From Magnolia sinica (taxonomy: Eukaryota > Streptophyta > Magnoliopsida > Magnoliales > Magnoliaceae), in NCBI RefSeq assembly GCF_029962835.1, contig NC_080578.1:48229001-48293000 (forward strand): a stretch of DNA of 64,000 bases, read 5' to 3'. Shown here piece after piece: positions 1 to 12,339 of this stretch (position 1 is the stretch's first letter; every line of letters begins with the position of its first letter). A program made the translations under genes and the position numbers. The notes below the pieces were generated by a model, which saw only the letters and a list, made by a program, of their open reading frames with translations, was not told the origin of the DNA and searched no databases.

Positions 1-2130
1 AGTAAATTTCTTGTGCTGATTCATCTCGAACTCTTTAGGGAAGATTGGCCATTTTTCATCATTAATCAAGCTGAAAGATGGCCATGAATTCATCTGGAAA
101 CTAGAGCATCAGGCCACTTTTGACTAGTATTTCATGAAACCCCCTATATTAATCCCTCTAAGAAAAGAAAGGTCGTTCCGTATGTACATCTCAACCATAG
201 AGAAGTCAGTCAAAGTGTTCCCCGCATAAGAAAACATTGACAGAAAAGAGAAGGTCATTTATTATTTGTTCAAAACTCTACACAATGTCAAATGGAAGGC
301 TTTGGTCATCAAAAAGTTCTGTCTAGCATTGTTCTTTGCTGCAGCTAGGCTTCATCACTATTTGATACTGATACAATTTATGTCATTTCATTGATTGATC
401 TAATCAAGTACATGCTCACGTGAACGATCTTGTGAGGAAGGATCAGAAAGTGGATTTTGTCTTTATCAGAGTTTTCCTTCTAGTATGTCTCCTAAAAGGC
501 AGTAAAAGGCCAAGCTTTAGTAGATTTCCTGGCCGACCACCCTATGCAAGTGAACAATCATATTACAATAGAGGAATTTAAGATCCATGTCATCCACATG
601 GTTCCATGATGGCTCACAATTGATGGACCATAGACGTAGCATTCTTTTGAAGCAAGAAAAATCATAATTTCTCCCATTGAGAAGAGGGGAGATTATACAT
701 TTTAGCTTGAATTCAACTCATGAACCAACCAGGTTAAGTATGAAACACTGATAATCGGCCTAGAAATTCTACTGGAATTAGGGGCCAAAAGCATTGAGGT
801 CATTAGTGACTATCTATTGGTCCTAAATCAGCTCGCAGGGAAATATAAGTGCACAAGTTGGACAGTATTGCCTTATTACGGGACAACAATACAACTATTA
901 GATGATTTCAATAATGTTACTCTGGGGTATGTTCCTTAAGAGTTCAATGAAGATGCCAACGAGGTGGCACAAATTGCAATAGGTCCGAAGCTCCCAAAGG
1001 GATTGTATAAGAGGTTTCTTACAATACAAAAGCAATCATTACCTGTAACACAATAGAGATATTTTTTGGTTAAGATAGCATCATTGGAGCTCTCAGTCGA
1101 TGACTGGCAGCTTTCAATTATTCAATACCTGATGAGGACAAGCATAAGAACCAACATATCAATGTGATGGATCTCTCTGTATTATTTAATCATGGACAAT
1201 GATTTATACAAAAAATGGGCTAACAGTCTTATTCTAAAATGTTTAGGGGACATAAAGCCATGGTGGTCTTGAATGAAGTACACGACAACATATGTGGGGC
1301 TCACCAGGCATGGTTATTACTGGCCAACAGTCTAGAGAGATTCCATGAAGTATGCAAATGAATGCTAAGCATGTCAAAGGCACAATCCGTCGCAACATGT
1401 CCCAATATTAGAGCTTCATCCGATTGTGAAGCCATGACCTTTTTGAGGTTAAGCCATATGTGTGTGTGTGTGTGTGCGCGCGCGCGCCTTCTTTGAAATA
1501 GCAGAGTCACATCATCCTAGTAATAGATTATTTCACCAAATGGGTAGAGACGTGTCTGAAAGGAGTTAGATTGGTAAAATTTATGGATTTTATCAAGGAA
1601 CACATCATCCACCAGTTCATCATTCCTAAGATGATCACAGAGGGCATACATAACCTCACAAAGAACAAGTATTGGAATGATGCTTTTTACACTAACATAT
1701 GGACATGACACGATGTTACCTTTGGAGGTTAATATTTCCTCGTTATGGATATCATATCAACATAAGCTAACCCCTGTAGAATTTACCGAGTCCACACTTA
1801 TGGAGTTGGAAGAGCTGGATAGTGTATGATTGTAGGCCTTAGACAATTTTAGGTTTATAAACTCAAAGTTGCTAGAGCCTAAAATAAGAAGATAAATTGG
1901 AAAAAGTTTTGTTGAAGGAGGAATAGTGTAAAAAATTAAGTTACCAATCGCATCAAAGGATGAGAAATATGGTAAGTAGTCGGCAACATGGGAAGGACCA
2001 CTTAAAGTGAAGAGAGTCCTAAGTGGAGGAGCTTACCTACTACAAGATATGAATGGCTGAGAAATAAAAAATCTTATTAATGGCTAATATTTGAAAAAAG
2101 TAATATCCAACACTATTGGAGTCCATGCAA
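1..2130 (+). pseudogene. Decayed Ty3/gypsy pol (Tat-like, two RNase H regions, integrase)
   Basis: This is a heavily mutated retrotransposon polyprotein that reads only in short pieces across frames. Seen: an RT-linked RNase H stretch at 317-367 (CLALFFAAARLHHYL); the linker ALVDFLADHPM at about 513-546; a second RNase H at about 750-830 (LIIGLEILLELGAKSIEVISD); an integrase zinc-finger remnant at about 1290-1390 (GAHQ, then HGYYWPT and a CxxC-like pair); an integrase core at 1518-1680 (VIDYFTKWVET, FIKEHIIHQF); and a C-terminal WEGPLKVKRVL-type segment near 1990-2040. Two successive RNase H domains are typical of the plant Tat/Retand/Ogre lineage. The 5' part lies outside the window. Stops and frameshifts are too many for any product. 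The lineage call is inferred from motif order; the gypsy call is firm. Confidence 0.8.
1459..1487. repeat. (TG)n/(CG)n microsatellite
   Basis: Alternating TG for about 18 bp runs directly into alternating CG for about 12 bp, inside the dead integrase. Alternating purine-pyrimidine tracts can adopt Z-DNA, but nothing here shows a role. Confidence 0.9.
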
Positions 2131-3104
2131 ACAAAGGAAAGGACGGCTGCCGACTAGGCCGACTATAGTGATGATCGAACTAGCAATAAGGAAAATAAGA
2201 AATTGTACATTGCAGTGACGTGGAACAATACATTATAGGATGATCTAAATAATTCCTTGTCCTTATTCAAGTGATAAAATAGTGGCCAAGCTATCAAACT
2301 TAGGTTGCTGCTCATTGAGAGCACAATTTATGGTAAAACCAAAACAAAATGTTAGGTTTCACATCCGCATTCAAAGTTGACAATTATACCAGGAGAATTT
2401 TAACAGTCATATTAATTCACAAAACAAACAAGCATGAACTATGTCCTATCATGCATCACACATCAGAACAATCATCGAAACCTGAACATCAAATGTCCCA
2501 TTACATCTCTCGATAGGAAGGGACGTGGAGACATTGTTTACAATCATTTTTGGTATCCTAACATGGACCAATGGAAAGCCGTAACATGGACCAATGGAAA
2601 GCCGCCACGTATCGACACTATGAGAGTAGTATTGGCAGAAATCTTACTCGCACCTGAAGATATCTTTGCTTGATATTCCTTTGATGATATGTTATATTAT
2701 TAATGCAGAGGCATAGAACCTTATATATAGCTCTTAAAGATAACATCAACGGATGCCATGTGGCTATGATTAACGTGCTAATTAATAATGCAACTTACCC
2801 ATCATGTTTATAAAAGACCCACCAAGAGAACGTATCTTTTCACATATATAGCTATTATACACTCGATAAAGCTATCTCCAAACTATCACATTGTGAATGG
2901 TTGAATGCAGGAGGTAGTTCGATCTGAATCGTTCAACACATCTAGCGGAAGAGATAAAGAGTTCAACCAAATGAGTAGCTATGATCGATTTCAAGTCCAG
3001 GATCAACCATTGAGGTTCCTTGGATTGATATTGAATCCAATTAGTGGGCTATGAAGATCTTCATGGAGGGATTAGTTATGAGAAAACGGTTTGAGAAGTT
3101 AGCA
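2131..3104. other. Non-coding stretch after the Tat-like pol
   Basis: No gene is supported. This probably holds the 3' end and part of the LTR of the upstream gypsy relic, but I could not place a TG...CA boundary. A 22-bp phrase (ACATGGACCAATGGAAAGCC is its core) occurs twice with a 23-bp period at 2559-2580 and 2582-2603, a small tandem duplication. Confidence 0.4.
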
Positions 3105-3480
3105 ATTTCGGATATATTAAGAGTTATTATTATTTGAAATGCACACCGTAAACGCAAAAGATAGAGGATCAGTAAGGAAATTCAATAAGGGTTTTACCAC
3201 CTTGACAAATTATAAAAGGAGAACACAAAGAAGATTTCATGATCTTATGCCAAACACATCTATCTACTTTTCAATTTATTTCAATTATACTGGGCCATAC
3301 ATTCAAATATTAATAAAATCAACATTGTTTAGCTTCTGTTTTTTTGTACATTTCTTTTCTTTTGAGAAATATCAAATTAAAGTACTATTGAAGGAACAAA
3401 ATTTTAATTTTATTAATACGAGGCAAAAAGAATCCTTTCGAAATGGCTAACCCTTACCTTTTCACAAATCACCTCATCAC
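3105..3480 (+). mobile_element. LTR-like relic A (TATA and R-region)
   Basis: A TATAAAAGGA box at about 3211 is followed by a conserved block reading GCCAAACACATCTATCTAC, then an A/T-rich tract and a GAGAAATATCAAATTAAAG-type block. The same blocks recur in the same order at 5490-6160. That pattern of promoter, transcript start region and downstream tract is expected of two diverged LTR copies. Outer boundaries and target duplications are not visible, so this could be a 3' LTR of the upstream Tat-like relic. Confidence 0.5.
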
Positions 3481-4136
3481 CGCTGTAACCAGTGATTGAG
3501 AGAATAACTGAATTTGCATCCACTCTTGATCAATTTAATTGGACGCCATATATAAGCAGTTTAATCAACCATTAATATAAGTAAACGGTACCACACATAC
3601 CTTTCTTAGTCACACATGGAATACTGGGCGGATCACCTGATTGACTTGACATAACACGTACGCTCTACCAAACACAAATCCTTTTTCATACTTCCACGAA
3701 ATCATTAGTGCCAACCAAACATGTCAAAATGTCACATCAAATGAAATCTTTTCGATTATCTATCCAGCGGGATCTCTTGTACCCATGGATAATATGGAGC
3801 CATGTCATCTACTTATTTACCTACTCATTCTATTACATTTTCACCTTCTCACACGCTGTTGCCTATCTGGGGACTAGGATGTTTGAACGCCATCCAACTG
3901 GTGCATTGAGCCAGCCCCACCATAATTATAGGATGCCCATAAACCAAGCCCATCTAATCATTACATGAGCCAACCGGTAAAAGAAACTACACAGCCAACC
4001 AAATACTTTCAAATTCCATGTACGCACAAAGTCTCATGGTGGGGTGACTTGCCGAACAAGTTAAATTCCATATACGCACAACCGAGCAGGTGAGGTATGG
4101 AGAGGAATTGCGTGGCACTCCTGCCACGTTGGACTA

Positions 4137-4511
4137 TGGGGCCACTATGATGTATGTGTTTTATCCATACCGTTCAGCCATTTAACATATTATTTTAAGA
4201 CATGAGACCAAAAAAAAAAGTAGATCTAAAGCTCAAGTGGGCCACACCATAGGGATTGATTCCTACCATTGAAAACTGTTCAGCGGTCACAGAAGTTTTG
4301 GATCAAGATGATATTTATGTTTTGGGTTCATCTAGGTCCGCATGGTCTTATGAACAGGTTGAATAAAAATCGAAGTAGGCCTTAGAAAGGTTTCAAGGTA
4401 GGTGTCATTATCACCACTGCTTCTTGTTGCGGTGTGGCCCACTTGAGTAATAGATCTGCCTTAAAATGAATGCATGGCATGGATAAAAAACATACATCAC
4501 GGTGAACCCCA
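4137..4511. mobile_element. Small element with long terminal inverted repeats (GTGGGCCC-family MITE)
   Basis: The left arm (4137-4200) reads TATGGGGCCACTATGATGT and continues through TGTTTTATCCATACCG. The right arm (4447-4511) is its reverse complement with scattered mismatches and ends GATAAAAAACATACATCACG then GTGAACCCC. The interior carries a TTTTGGATCAAGATGATAT block and TTATGAACAGGTTG, both of which recur throughout the chromovirus LTRs in this window. It has no coding capacity. The class is unknown; long inverted arms without a transposase suggest a Mutator-like or foldback MITE. I could not identify a target duplication. Confidence 0.65.
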
Positions 4512-5489
4512 TGGAGCAATGCAAACACCGAGTCGGTCCTGGTAGGGGTGGACGCAATTAGCGTCCGTGAGGTAGAAAATTGCATTAACTGATCGTCCGG
4601 GAAGGAAATATTCTCAGCCCAATAGCACAATAAGATGGCTAATAAGGGGAGCCCATGATTTGGCAATCTGGATCTGGATTTGTTGCAACCCATCATGTAT
4701 AGACCGTCCATTAAAAAAATAATTAATATAAAAAAATCTTAGTGTTTACACTTATTTTCAACGCATTAGTCTGTATCAATGGAAAGATGCACATGGAAAA
4801 CGGTATTCGGCATAGGCAAAATTGTATTTGCACTGAAGGGAATCTGTATCTGATTTTCCTTCCATGTTACATATTATGTCATTATTACAATGGTACATAC
4901 TCCTTTCATGCCCTTTCAAGGGAATGAATTATCGCACGCCACATGACCATAATAAACATACCCACTAAATGAAGGATGTGACTGACATGGTAATAAAAGA
5001 CTCGTTGGACGAGCGTATCGCATCTCACCGTCGGATATGATCTCATTTGATCTCATTCATAAAGATGCTTCCTAGAGACCTTCTAAAATTAGAGATTTTT
5101 TTAGAGACATTATGAGAGCCAAAAATGATCTAGAGGATACCAAAGATTCACATATCATATTAATTTATGTATGAATCCAACATAGGATTGAGTCACGATC
5201 AGAAGGAACAGAAACATCATCTGGGTTGGATCCGCAACCATAATCCCATCGGGATCAAAAGAATGGGAGAACTAGATCCAACTTAGTTTGATAACAGATC
5301 GGTATCGGGTGTCAAATTTGACTGAGGACCGAGTGATCTACATTAAATCACCACAGTAAACAACTGTGATTAAGTAAAAGAAGCTCCCTTGATCGAACCA
5401 AGAGAGTCCTATGGGGTAGTGTTTACGTGTAAGAGCGGAAATTCGAGATCCAGCAACTACTAACATTTTGGAGATCTTCCTCGTTGAAT
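4512..5489. other. Non-coding interval
   Basis: A/T-rich sequence with only short ORFs that show no recognisable motif. I see no gene, RNA or clear repeat boundary. Confidence 0.4.
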
Positions 5490-6160
5490 GCCTCCATATA
5501 TGTTAAGGAGTCTATGTATCCGGAAAGCCGGCACAAAGAATCCCGAAGGATCCCATAGCCCAATGAGGGACTTCCACCACCTCAAAAAGGCTATAAAAGG
5601 AACATTCAAATAAGAGCTCGAGGCCTCATACCAAACACATTTATCTACATATTTACTATACTTTCATGTCTATTTTACTTTTCCTACCTTAATTCATTAC
5701 TGTCCAGTGGCTCCCGCTGTAGTACATGTACCTTAGGAATATATTAAATATCTGCAACCTTAAGTTGTCAAATCTCTATATCAATCTGAGTTCCAATTTA
5801 ATTGTTCATACCCTGGTCATATCTTGCAAACCGCTTGACTTGATTACCTGTTCCAATAGGTGGGTAGGTATTTGTCTTTCTTTGTATTCGCTTTAATATT
5901 AAGAGTGTGAGGCAAGACAATTATAATACGGTCAATACATTAATAAAAAATAATCTTTACTCTATAATGCACGAATCTTTTACTTTGATTGAGAAATACC
6001 ACATTAAAGCACTGGTGAGATAAAAGTCCTTAAATCGATCGATTTCATAATCTTTGGTACAAGGTAAGAAGAACTCGTTCGCAAGGGTTAACCATTTCCT
6101 TGTTCAATTCACCTAAGTATGGCTTGCACCTCTAAATTAGTTAGTGATTGAGAGGACTTT
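5490..6160 (+). mobile_element. LTR-like relic B (paired with relic A)
   Basis: The block order matches relic A: a CACCACCT phrase, TATAAAAGGA at about 5592, the ACCAAACACATTTATCTAC block, an A/T-rich tract, GAGAAATACCACATTAAAG, and TAGTGATTGAGAGGA near 6145. Divergence from relic A is high, so the pair would be old or from different insertions. A protein-coding explanation is excluded by stops. Confidence 0.5.
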
Positions 6161-6766
6161 GGGTTTCGATCCAATCTCCAATCTTTCCGTCTTGACAAGG
6201 GGTACCAACCAATTCAATCAATACCTTTGAGTTAAGTAGACTCTAGCATGTCTGCGCAATCATATAGGCATACGTACTTTCGATCCAAGCTCTCGATCAC
6301 ATGAGTGGCCCTAACTAGCTAAATTGGGGGCAACACACAAGACAATCTTACACTTCCTGTCAATGGCATCAATAATGGGTTAACAAATGAAAATGAAGTT
6401 ATGGTACATGTTAAGCTCAGGTAAAAAGTACAAGTACTAGGCCCTAAGATTTGGCCCCTTCGTGTTCTCCTTGGAGCCAAAATCCGGCCCATCTAAACTC
6501 ATATGGACTACACTATGTAAAATCATGCGTAAACCTCTAAAATCACATGGGGATGGGCCACCTGAGTTTTGCAATGGCATGATTTTTAGGGCGTTCATTC
6601 ATCATAGTGTGATGCATCTTGTGAATGGTTTGGATGGTATCTAAAAGCGCGGTAGACACCCCAGGCATATAGGGTGAACTGAAGGTTGGCACCTTAAGGA
6701 CGGAGTGAATATGGGCCCTAAATCATGGGTGGGCCTACACAAAAAATGATAGAATAAGCTTATCCT
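6161..6766. other. Non-coding interval before the solo LTR
   Basis: No ORF with known motifs. Contains a GGGGGCAACACAC phrase and, near 6545-6740, several TGGGCC-type words like those in the MITE-like repeats, but no definable element. Confidence 0.35.
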
Positions 6767-6771
6767 GCAAG

Positions 6772-9700
6772 TGTAACACCCCAAACTTTTTAATACCCGA
6801 GTATTGAAAGTTTTGGAGTGTCACCATGAAGTTTAACTTAGTATGTACATCTGTACGATGCCAATTTAGCTATCCTAACATTACATCTATTCTCCAACAT
6901 GAATCTGATCATTGAGAATGATCTTCATCTATAGATCAAGCTATCCGATCGTTGATTTTAAGACAAGATCATCATATGTCCAAGTATTTCTACTTGTCCA
7001 TTATAACCAACGGTTCAGTCAACTATCCACCGATAGGTAAAGATATTTGACCATCCACTTTGAGTTTGGACAACCCGATCATAGTAAACTAACTACTTGA
7101 TATTTGCATTCTAATCCATTCATCTTGCTCACCACCTATGAATATGCTTAACCCACCATCAGAACTACAATCTGAGAAACTTACACATGTAAACAAGTCA
7201 CTTGAATCTAACGGTATACATGTTTTATCTCATAATCACTCCAAAAATCTACTTGTGTTCATCTGTTTACAAAACGGACCATATAACCACCTATATATAT
7301 GATCAGAGTACTAATTATCAAGTTTTTCTATTTTTACCATGTCATCTGACAACCCATCATATTTAGATCCGCCAAACAAACCACCTAAATATCAGAATGA
7401 ACAACTCAGTTCGAATATCATAAGGTTGCCACAACTACTAGCTGATTTCTCTATTAGTATATAAAAGCATTGATGACCTTGGGGCGGTATAGCCTATTAA
7501 AAAGGCATCTTGATCATCTATAAGCGATTAAGGCCCAAAATGAGAGATAGAAAGAGAATGAAAAATAAAGAATGTCTATGCAATTTTAATACATTTGGAT
7601 GGTGTAGTCCGATGTGACGGACGGTGGAAGTTGGAGAAATAAAATATGGCAAAATCGTAAATACTTAATGTCATTAACCTATACCCTTGAATTCTAGATT
7701 ACATGATTCCCGTGATCCATTTCTTGTAAAATTTTATATCATTCCTATTTATCATAAATTAAATATACACATCAAATTTCAGCCCTTAGATCATTGTAAA
7801 AGTGGCCCAATTGACAAATCAGTCCCTTAACAGTTGATTTTGGTGTCCATTGAGTGAAGAAAGCTCGTGAGTAGTCGTAGTAGGATATTTTCCTTCGTAT
7901 GAATAACTTGGATTTTCATCATATAGACCAAGTGTGAAATATGAGAACCCTACCTTGGTAGCCTTTTTCCTTAGGCGCGAAGTTATCCATTCTAGGCTTA
8001 CCAACTCTCTCTAAATCTGGAGCTTCCAATTGACCCACTTTACACCAGCAATCGCAACTCAAATTTTGACCACACTTTGGCCTTTTATAACTATAATATC
8101 ATACAAAATTTAGACCCCGATATATGATCCTACACCGTTGAATGATGATCGCCTTAACTCCAATTCCTTTCTTTTAGTGCAAAAGGTGAAATTTTAAATT
8201 TATGCCTTTTACACCATTGATCAACCACCAACTTTTGTCTAACCATTTGTCTATCCTGACTACACAGTTCTCCCAAATTGGGCCCTGATCATTAAATGTA
8301 GACCGTTAATTGAGACCAAGTTCATTTTGGCACCTGGTAGGAGAATTTTCTCTAATCACACACCACCTCCCAATGTCCAAGGAGGAGAGAGAAAGAGAAA
8401 GAGAAGAAGCCTAGACGCCCATCATCCTCTTCCTTCTCCACATGTATGGTCTCTCCCTCTTGTTCAAGCGATATCGTGATTCATGTAGAAGCTTTCCTAC
8501 ATCAAGATCCACCTAAGGTTTAGATATAAGGCTAAGGTGAGGGATTCCTTTAAGCTCATAATAATTTGAGTTGATATGATTTATATATATATTTTTACAT
8601 ACTTTCATATTACTATGATTTTTCATGCAATTGATTGATGGACCGTTATGAATCATTTATCCTTTTGGGAATTATGGTTAAGGAATGATTTTTATGAATT
8701 TATGTGCAGTGATGGATACAAGCCTTGCCCTTTACCAATTTTAAGAGCGACGCATACTTCTACTCTATATTAAGTGGGCCTTTTACTCATCTCCTTTTAT
8801 TCTTGTTGAGTTAGCCTATTTGTTACTCTTCTCTTTTATTGAGATAGCTTAATACTACTTTTCTCATTTATTAGGTTAGCCTTGTACTACCTCTCTTTAT
8901 AAATTGGGCATGTGTCTTGGAATTCTAGAACCCTCATGATTCGACTTACTTCTCTATTGATGCAAGTGATGTGTTATAGGCCTCATATATAGTGCTTCAT
9001 ATATTTTTCGTGGATGTACTACGCTCTGGGTAATGACCCTCATGGTCGATCTGTAATTCCATGAATTTTGGGTAGTGGTGCACAAATCGATGTAAGTAAT
9101 TCATAAATAGTCGCTCCATGAACAAATCATGTCACGTAATTCATCCGATCCATGTGTTGTGTCGTCTTGAGGTGTTCACGTAAATCCACAGTAGCGTTGG
9201 ACACGCCGACGAAACTCCGTAATATAGAATGCGGGGCGAGCCGGGTTTTCTATGAATATATTCCACAATATGATGATCACTACATATGATGGACCACACA
9301 CGCTTTGTTAAGCATGTATTCATAAATATATTAGTTGCATATACTAATACCACTCGTAGTGGTGAAGTACGAGACATATCTGAGCACACATTATTCTTAT
9401 GAATCTCTTAAATTACTGTTAATCTTAAAGGATAACCATCACTATGAGTAGTACATTGACCCTCTCTAACCATACAGATGTTGCAGGTGAATAACAGGTT
9501 AACGATACAGACGATAATCATTCTGTGGAAGATACTTTTGAATAAAGAAGAAGAATGGCACTGAAATTTATTTGCTTATATATTTTTCGTTGTTTACTTT
9601 AATATGATATAATAAGCATCCATTGAGAGGGCGTTTGAAGATTAGTCGGACGCTTTTTACTCTAATAATAAATACAGTTGATTTTACTCTCGTGAATGTT

Positions 9701-9841
9701 TACCTTCGTGAATGTACCTAGATGTGATATAAATTTTAAAAAAATAATGTGTGATTTTGAAGCATCCAATTTTTACATTATTAAAACTGAAATTCTCAGG
9801 CACGAGTATATATTCGAGCTGCGAAAATTCAAAATGTTATA
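6772..9841 (+). mobile_element. Solo LTR, 3.07 kb, gypsy type
   Basis: The element starts TGTAACACCCCAAA and ends AAAATGTTATA. The perfect 5-bp duplication GCAAG lies immediately on both sides (6767-6771 and 9842-9846). A 5-bp target duplication, TG start, TGTAACA/TGTTATA inverted ends and lack of pol indicate a solo LTR left after LTR-LTR recombination. The terminal dinucleotide is TA instead of CA, a likely mutation. The 3-kb length and TGTAACACCCC start resemble plant Tekay/Del-type gypsy LTRs, which is an inference. It does not match the L1/L2 LTRs by eye. ORFs inside are short and unconvincing. Confidence 0.85.
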
Positions 9842-9937
9842 GCAAGTGTTGTACAGGAACCAACCCCACCAATAGCCTTTTCAATTTTTGGGAGAAATGA
9901 TAACACATGCGCACCACCACATGTGATCTTTCGCATC

Positions 9938-9940
<3 letters not shown>

Positions 9941-10007
<67 letters not shown>
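9941..10007. repeat. (CT)33 microsatellite
   Basis: An uninterrupted CT dinucleotide run of 67 bp. The minus-strand ORF through it, rich in Arg-Glu repeats, is an artefact of the repeat. Confidence 0.95.
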
Positions 10008-10010
<3 letters not shown>

Positions 10011-10216
10011 AATCGCGTCAATCATGTAAAAAATATCCAGCCATGCAAAAGGTGGGCCACACCTAGAAGATCACCTGGGTAAAAAATTAGCCTAATCTAA
10101 TCATCAAGCGGGCCCTACCATTGAAATAATTGGACAGCCAATGCCCTGAGTCTACTTAGAGGTGTAGTGGATTAACATGTTTTCTATGACAATCAATAGA
10201 GCTGGGGAGGGGGGCA

Positions 10217-10432
10217 ACTTGACTTGGTGGACTCAACTTGTCCGACTCAGTCAAACCTGTCTCGACCCGAATCAAATGGCAGAGTCGGATTTGGATCGAG
10301 TAGCCTTAGGATGATTTGAAACCCGACTGAGTGGAGTTCGAATTACACAGTAACTCGACCTAACTTGTGCCGAAACTCGATCTGGTCGGACTCGACCCGA
10401 TCCGAAACCTGACTCGATCTGGTTATTGGGTA
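10217..10432. repeat. Degenerate ACTCGACCCGA-type repeat
   Basis: Words of the form GACTCGACCCGAT recur irregularly. A similar tract is present at about 18700-18900. No ORF or boundaries; it behaves like a low-complexity dispersed repeat. Confidence 0.5.
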
Positions 10433-10565
10433 CTATATAAATTTTAAAAAAAAACCTTCCCCTCTACCCAACCCTACCCGCTGGCTGCCACACCTAACCC
10501 GATCCGAGATCCCTACTCCGACACAACCACACAGCAGTACCTGTCCGGCCACCCATTCGAGCTCC

Positions 10566-10567
10566 TC

Positions 10568-10611
<44 letters not shown>
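10566..10611. repeat. CT-rich microsatellite
   Basis: Mostly CT dinucleotides with one TTT interruption. It underlies a spurious minus-strand ORF rich in Arg-Glu. Confidence 0.9.
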
Positions 10612-10612
<1 letters not shown>

Positions 10613-10691
10613 CTTCCTCCCGGCTCTGGCAGTAATCCGGCTTGATTTCAAGTAGTTTTTAATTTTTTTGATTGTTTTAATTAAACAAATC

Positions 10692-12339
10692 ATTAAAGGG
10701 ATGGCTCGGGTAAGCTTGGGTAAGCTCTGAAGCGGCCCGAGCCAGCTGTGGTACGTCTGAGCTGACTCGGGAGCCGTCTAGGTTCGATGTGGTGCGTCTG
10801 GGCTTGCTCGAGTGCGGTGCAGGCATGTGTCCGAGCTCACTATGGTCATGTGGACCTGTGGTGCTTCTCGTCTGGCCTAGCTTGGGTGTGATGTGGTTGG
10901 GTTCAATGTGGTGCGCCTAGCCTGGCTTGAGCGCGGTGAGACCGGGCTAATTGTGGCCTGGCTTGGGTGTGTTGAGGGTCAAATATTGCATATTATCCCC
11001 CATTTATATCTTAGTTTTATGAACATGATAATGATTAATGTTCTATTTTACTCATGTTTGTGTTGTAAGGTGAATTTAAGAGCTTAAATTGAAAAGGGTG
11101 CTAAAAGCATAGATTTTATGCTCAAGAATCACCAAGGCAAGGGATGGATCTTAGGAGATCAAGATTGAAGAATTCATATGTCAAATATCCTAGAAAACTA
11201 AGTGAGGCATGAAAAGAATTAAAGATTTGAAATGAAGAAAAGGAATCCTGAAATCGTCCTGAAAAAGCATATTTTAAAACTTTGAGTCATTTTATGAAAT
11301 TGTGCATAGTGAAGTCTATTTTGGGAAACTACACAGAGTGAAATCTATTTTAGCAAATTGCGTAAATTTGAGGCGGTTTCTAGAGTTTTCCAACTATGTG
11401 CGAAAGTTAGAGTTTCACAAGTATAAATAAGACTCTCTAGGATGTTCTTAGGCATCTTATAGGATTTATAGAGTGGAACAAAAGGGTGGAGAAGTCGTTG
11501 TCAAGAGTTTTTCTTCTTCTTCCTTAGTGGTTTTCATGTTTTTCTTAAGAGACTTTGGTCCAATCATGTTTATGGTTGGCTAAACCTCTTAACTAAGGCT
11601 AAGAGGTGAAGCTTGTAGCGTGATGGGATGTTTCTCTTGCTTTAATTCATGTTTATGTTGAACTCCATGGATTCTAATTTGATATTTAAGGAATACTTTC
11701 TGTTTTTAATGGTTTATTGTGACTCAAATTACAGTAGATCTGTAATAGCTTTAAGTATCTTCTTTTCCTGATTTAAGATTGTGAAATTAGTAAGTCCTGT
11801 TGTTCACCATCATCCCTTAGGCATGGTAAGGTGATGGAATTCTTCCTAATCTTCACAATTCTCCTGCTTTGAGATTATGGGTTTGGTAAATCATGTTGTT
11901 TGCCATTGTCTCCTGGGCATGGTTTGGTGTCATAGTTCTCATTCATTGAGAATTAAGTCAATGGAAGTTCAGATTTGATTTTATTGATATATTGTCCAAT
12001 TGGATAGGATAGGACTCCAATTTTAATTATATTTCTTGAATCAAGCAGGAGGGTTCCCTGATCACTATAAGTGGATCCTTGACACCCTAGTTCCCACCTT
12101 TAAATTCTTAGTTTTAATTACTCTATTCACAATTACTCTCTCAAGTACTTCAGAATTAGTTTCACATCTTCTTCTAGTTCTACTTTTAGTTAATTTCAGA
12201 AACATACAAGTTTCAGTCCTTATGGATTTGACATCGGTCTTACCAAGATTATTATTACATCGCGACCCTACACTTGGGGTTATGAACAGGGTGCGATGAG
12301 GTCAGGTTCGATGTGGTTTGTTCGGCCTGGCTTAGGTGT
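10692..12339. repeat. GC-rich minisatellite, interrupted by a solo LTR
   Basis: A degenerate unit of roughly 40 bp containing GGTTCGATGTGGTGCG and CCTGGCTTGAGCGCGGTG recurs near 10780, 10895 and 10920, and again at 12302-12338. The LTR at 10970-12288 splits the array, and the sequence joins cleanly across its GGGTG duplication. No coding role is evident despite a few short ORFs. Confidence 0.6.
10970..12288 (+). mobile_element. Solo LTR, 1.32 kb, related to the Athila-like LTR
   Basis: It begins TGTTGAGGGTCAAATATTGC and ends TATGAACA, with perfect GGGTG duplications at 10965-10969 and 12289-12293. The first about 120 bp align by eye with the start of the Athila-like LTR at 24851 (TGATGAGGGTCGAATATTAC, then ACATGATAATG and a TTGTTGCAGG-like segment). 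Later parts share only the general layout, including a GACAT...CTTGGGGTTATGA end instead of the Athila ending. It is therefore a relative and not the same family. No internal region is present. Confidence 0.8.

Noticed and set aside
9837..10025. Minus-strand ORF with a long Arg-Glu repeat (and a similar one at 10433-10693)
   Set aside because: Produced by (CT)n microsatellites; no flanking coding signal.
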